Below, piece by piece: positions 8,301-10,317 of a stretch of DNA of 10,317 nucleotides. The notes below the pieces were generated by a model. That model saw nothing but the letters and a program-made list of their open reading frames with translations. It ran no database searches and was not told the DNA's origin. Both the position numbers and the translations under genes were made by a program. Within the stretch, counting starts at the first letter, position 1, and each line of letters starts with the position of its first letter. Origin of the DNA: an uncultured Alphaproteobacteria bacterium (GTDB taxonomy: Bacteria; Pseudomonadota; Alphaproteobacteria; Rhizobiales; Rhizobiaceae); NCBI GenBank assembly GCA_929200335.1, contig CAKMZG010000083.1:1-10317 (forward strand), read 5' to 3'.

Positions 8301-8479
8301 AACTCTGCCTTGATGCTTGGAAAAAATTATCCAATCTTGTTGCCACTTATCAAGATCCTGAAAAGGGTTATATCTCACGTGCCCATCCTTTTAAGGAGAA
8401 TGATTTTTCCAGTGATTATGATCACCTCGCCCGCGTTTTAGAATGGTCAATCGGTAAAGTTGATAGTGGAGAGATATGA
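5321..8479 (+). CDS. addB: AddB, nuclease subunit of the AddAB double-strand-break repair enzyme
   Basis: The 1052-residue product is a full-length alphaproteobacterial AddB, partner of AddA in resecting DNA double-strand ends for RecA loading. The N-terminal part is a degenerate SF1-helicase-like region; VPTRRAARAL is visible near residue 50, but I see no Walker A motif. The C-terminal RecB-type PD-(D/E)XK nuclease is complete, with RGTLYH (His819), GRLDRID (Asp910) and LDYKTG (Asp924, Lys926). After the nuclease core only one Cys occurs, so the four-Cys iron-sulfur cluster of Bacillus AddB appears to be absent. The start ATG at 5321 overlaps the upstream stop in ATGA, and the stop overlaps the addA start, a typical arrangement for subunits made in balance. 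The product name is secure from the nuclease motifs and the addA gene next to it. Confidence 0.93.
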   Translation: MSATPNLYSISPEQNYLKTLVDALLDGKLIEGYAPRGNPLELSRATIYVPTRRAARALNAHFATAMGGKATLLPNIKPLGDVNEDELLLTSDDLALNSLDDMPTVGNFERQILLAKLIERWADVLEQNSKSLFEEPIAMPASTKDAIWLASDLAGLMDQMETENIGWDAIPNLAPDEHAEWWKLTLGFLKIASQFWPQHMREKKRISSVHQRNEKLYRQAKFYQSTKTDDPVIAAGSTGSIPATAALLKSIGFMNKGAVILPGLDFDMSEEAWQILGQDKTDPTLPSHPQYGLYHLLKNFSARREDVTLLENDPSLDTTRRQIISHSLLPSNATQIWPEFTDHIGEDNLTKACAKITTVQAANEHQEAVSIALILRETLEHKDKTAALITPDRNLARRVITELKRFNITANDSAGRPLVNTPCGKLLTLLLEVCFKPKNPVALLSLMKHSLCQLGWEKRRAAKAAKSFELIAIRGQIQYPTACECAHYYEKALINLEGKPYTPQSVNRLSSEAIKDAQEFAALLDAALSPLMEIQKTGDGADIADLVKATITAYNELVKGENENQFDAYQGDDGEALSGFFKAMLNQTVGDKNLETTNTFFDGFKIPFHEWPDIFDAFMIQVSVRVRASTHPNIAIWGPLEARLQSVDRVILSGLNEGTWPAGTKNNPFLSRSMKLEIDLDPPERRIGLASHDFQMAMGNDEVFLTRSERLNDAPTVPSRWLQRLNVVAGISATELMIARGKYWVNMAQKLDDTKEHITIDVPNPKPPIDARPKGLSITEIETWIRDPYAIYAKHILNLEALQPIYREADARERGTLYHKVFERFTQEVKRPYSFDASLAQLLNIGKEEFQRSQLDIDIRALWWPRFKEIAKHFIIWEINHNQYIQKSLVEISLKAMVPLHDFILRGRLDRIDINADGSLTILDYKTGMNPSDKQVQTLFAPQLPLEGALTIFNQKNQFDDVQIQTLLYPRLRIGDELIVTHIGAQTKEFDAHQLCLDAWKKLSNLVATYQDPEKGYISRAHPFKENDFSSDYDHLARVLEWSIGKVDSGEI
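8468..8471 (+). promoter_or_regulatory. Ribosome binding site that decides the addA start
   Basis: GGAG lies inside the end of addB, 7 bases before ATG 8479 and only 4 bases before the in-frame ATG 8476. The spacing favours 8479, although both starts would be coupled to the addB stop (TGA 8477-8479). Confidence 0.5.
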
Positions 8480-10317
8480 TGAGTAAGGTTTTAAAAATAC
8501 CTGAAAATACGGCGAAGGCTCAAAGCATGGCCTCTGATCCCAAGCGCTCAGCATGGGTATCCGCCAATGCAGGTTCCGGAAAAACCTATGTGCTCACCCA
8601 ACGCGTTATTCGGCTGATGTTAGATGGATGCGATCCCTCTCGTATTTTATGCTTAACCTTCACCAAAGCCGCAGCTGCAGAAATGTCCAATCGTGTGTTC
8701 AAAGAATTGGGTATATGGTCAACCTTGGATGAGAAAAGCTTGGCAAAAAAAATAGCTGCCATTGAAGATAAGCCTGCTACGAAAGATAAACTCATTCGTG
8801 CGCGGCAATTATTTTCAAAAGCATTAGAAACACCAGGTGGATTAAAGATTCAAACCATCCATGCATTTTGTGAAGCGCTCTTGCATCAATTTCCCATTGA
8901 GGCCAATGTGCCTGGATATTTTTCGGTTATGGATACACCGGCGCAAATCAATCTAATCAACGAAGCCAAACGTGCTATAATTATTAAGGCTCATGATGGC
9001 AAAGATCTAAAATTAACTAATGCCTTTGCAACCATCCTTGATCACACCAGCGATGATGGCTTTGCAAAATCTCTTGATGAGCTAATCGCTAAGCGTGATA
9101 AAATTGGCCATTGGTTGTCTCATGTGGTGGGGCAAGGTTCTATTAAAGCTTATATTTATAACTTGTTTGATCTGGCACCAGATGAAACAGAGATAACGAT
9201 TGCAGAACATTTTAAGGGCCCTTCTCAGGAGCCTGACTTTTGGCAAGGTGCGCAATCCGCCGCCATCAATCTCTCTGCTAAAATGGATCAAATATTTGCC
9301 GATACCATCAATGATTATTTTAAAACAGCCAATAAGTCGACACAAATAAAACTATTAAAGCCTATCTTGTTCACTAAGGAAAATAACCTAAAAAAACGCT
9401 TGGCATCAAAAGCTCTTAAAGAATCTTTTCCCTTGATTGAAGAAAAGATGATTGCCCTTGCATCTGAAATTGAGGCAATTGAAGATCGCCTCAACAGTCT
9501 AAAGATAGCTGAAGCCAGCACGGCATTTTTCACCCTTGCTGATGATTTGCTAGGGTGCTTTGAAGCATTGAAAAAGCAACGTGGACTTTTGGATTTTGAA
9601 GATTTGATTATCCGCACTGCCAATCTTTTGCAACGCTCTGATGCGCGTGCATGGGTGCAATACAAATTAGATCGCGGCATAGATCATATTTTAATTGATG
9701 AAGCACAAGACACATCTCCTCGACAATGGGAAGTAATTAATGCATTGATTGATGAGTTTTATGCTGGCCTCGGGGGGCGTGATATCCACCGTACCGTCTT
9801 TGCGGTGGGCGATGAAAAGCAATCCATTTATTCTTTCCAAGGTGCAGAACCTGATGCCTTTGCTGATCAACGTGACCGGGTTGCGCGACAAGCAAATCAA
9901 GCAGAACGGAAATTTGAGAAAATTAATCTAGCGCTTTCTTTTCGCTCCACCCGTGATGTTCTATCCGCCGTTGATAAAGTTTTTGAACGCGCAGAAAATT
10001 ATTCAAGCCTTGGCCGCGATGCAGAGCAACCCATCCATGAAACCATCCGCCAGCAAGATCCGGGCTGCGTTGACCTATGGCCAATTTTTCGATCTGATCC
10101 CATAGAAATGCCAGAGCATTGGGCTGAACCCGTTGATCATTTGGGAAATAATTCACCCATTATGAAATTGGCAGAAAACATTGCCGAAGAGGTTAAGGGT
10201 TGGCTTGCAAATGGCGAGCAAATTTATGATAAAGATAAAGGCGTCTATCGTTTAATCACTGCGGGCGATGTTAACATTTTGGTGCGCTCTCGAACTCAAT
10301 TTACCACCGCGCTTGTG
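8479..10317 (+). CDS. addA: AddA, helicase-nuclease subunit of AddAB (3' end beyond window)
   Basis: The frame is open for 613 codons to the window edge, so about half of a usual AddA (around 1150 residues, from memory) is present. UvrD/RecB-type SF1 helicase motifs appear in order: Walker A AGSGKT (31-36, Lys35), motif Ia TFTKAAAAEM (60-69), QTIHAFC (125-131), Walker B IDEAQD (406-411), motif III GDEKQSIYSFQG (444-455) and motif IV SFRST (487-491). AddA is the ATP-driven 3'-5' helicase of AddAB and normally carries a second nuclease domain at its C-terminus, which would lie past 10317. An alternative start at 8476 adds one Met. The start overlaps the addB stop. No frameshift or missing helicase residue is seen in the visible part. 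Identification is secure because addB is directly upstream. Confidence 0.93.
   Translation, partial: MSKVLKIPENTAKAQSMASDPKRSAWVSANAGSGKTYVLTQRVIRLMLDGCDPSRILCLTFTKAAAAEMSNRVFKELGIWSTLDEKSLAKKIAAIEDKPATKDKLIRARQLFSKALETPGGLKIQTIHAFCEALLHQFPIEANVPGYFSVMDTPAQINLINEAKRAIIIKAHDGKDLKLTNAFATILDHTSDDGFAKSLDELIAKRDKIGHWLSHVVGQGSIKAYIYNLFDLAPDETEITIAEHFKGPSQEPDFWQGAQSAAINLSAKMDQIFADTINDYFKTANKSTQIKLLKPILFTKENNLKKRLASKALKESFPLIEEKMIALASEIEAIEDRLNSLKIAEASTAFFTLADDLLGCFEALKKQRGLLDFEDLIIRTANLLQRSDARAWVQYKLDRGIDHILIDEAQDTSPRQWEVINALIDEFYAGLGGRDIHRTVFAVGDEKQSIYSFQGAEPDAFADQRDRVARQANQAERKFEKINLALSFRSTRDVLSAVDKVFERAENYSSLGRDAEQPIHETIRQQDPGCVDLWPIFRSDPIEMPEHWAEPVDHLGNNSPIMKLAENIAEEVKGWLANGEQIYDKDKGVYRLITAGDVNILVRSRTQFTTALV

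Noticed and set aside
8476..8478. ATG 8476 as the addA start
   Set aside because: It is in frame and possible, but GGAG at 8468-8471 is only 4 bases away, while ATG 8479 has a 7-base spacing; the difference is one residue.
9315..9680. 121-codon open frame on the minus strand
   Set aside because: It lies wholly inside addA, has no ribosome binding site or domain, and is a shadow of the coding strand; the same holds for the minus-strand frames at 7402-7734 and 6415-6717.

Overview
The window looks like the chromosome of a low-GC alphaproteobacterium, most likely of the Hyphomicrobiales (Rhizobiales). Three things point there: a DivL-type cell-cycle pseudokinase, the gene order divL - tsaE/phosphotransferase - nucleotidyltransferase - addB - addA that I know from rhizobial-type genomes, and an intergenic double palindrome that resembles the RIME/Bru-RS repeats of Rhizobium and Brucella. 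By eye the base composition is AT-rich (about 40% GC) and even across all five genes, so I see no sign of recent transfer.

Layout. Bases 1-477 hold no convincing gene. They contain a palindrome (15-55), a strong rho-independent terminator (95-132) that should end a gene lying just left of the window, an unstructured AT-rich stretch, and a composite two-hairpin repeat (298-396) about 80 bases before the first start codon. From 478 to the right edge, five genes run on the + strand almost without gaps: divL (478-3039), a tsaE-amgK fusion (3048-4571), a murU-like nucleotidyltransferase (4581-5324), addB (5321-8479) and the first half of addA (8479 onward, cut by the window end). The junctions are 8 and 9 bases apart, then a 4-base overlap, then a 1- or 4-base overlap, so this is probably one operon with translational coupling.

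How the genes work together. DivL is the tyrosine-bearing regulator that, in Caulobacter, links DivK to the CckA-ChpT-CtrA phosphorelay. The fusion protein joins the ATPase needed for tRNA t6A37 synthesis (TsaE) to a sugar kinase of the AmgK type. The next gene is a MurU-like enzyme, so the AmgK half and MurU together could form the UDP-MurNAc salvage branch of peptidoglycan recycling. AddB and AddA form the helicase-nuclease that processes double-strand breaks. The operon thus puts cell-cycle control, tRNA modification, wall recycling and DNA repair under one upstream region.

I found no undescribed defence, mobile or biosynthetic system. The points most worth a second look are the repeat-laden divL leader, the Tyr-for-His substitution in DivL, and the TsaE-AmgK fusion beside MurU.
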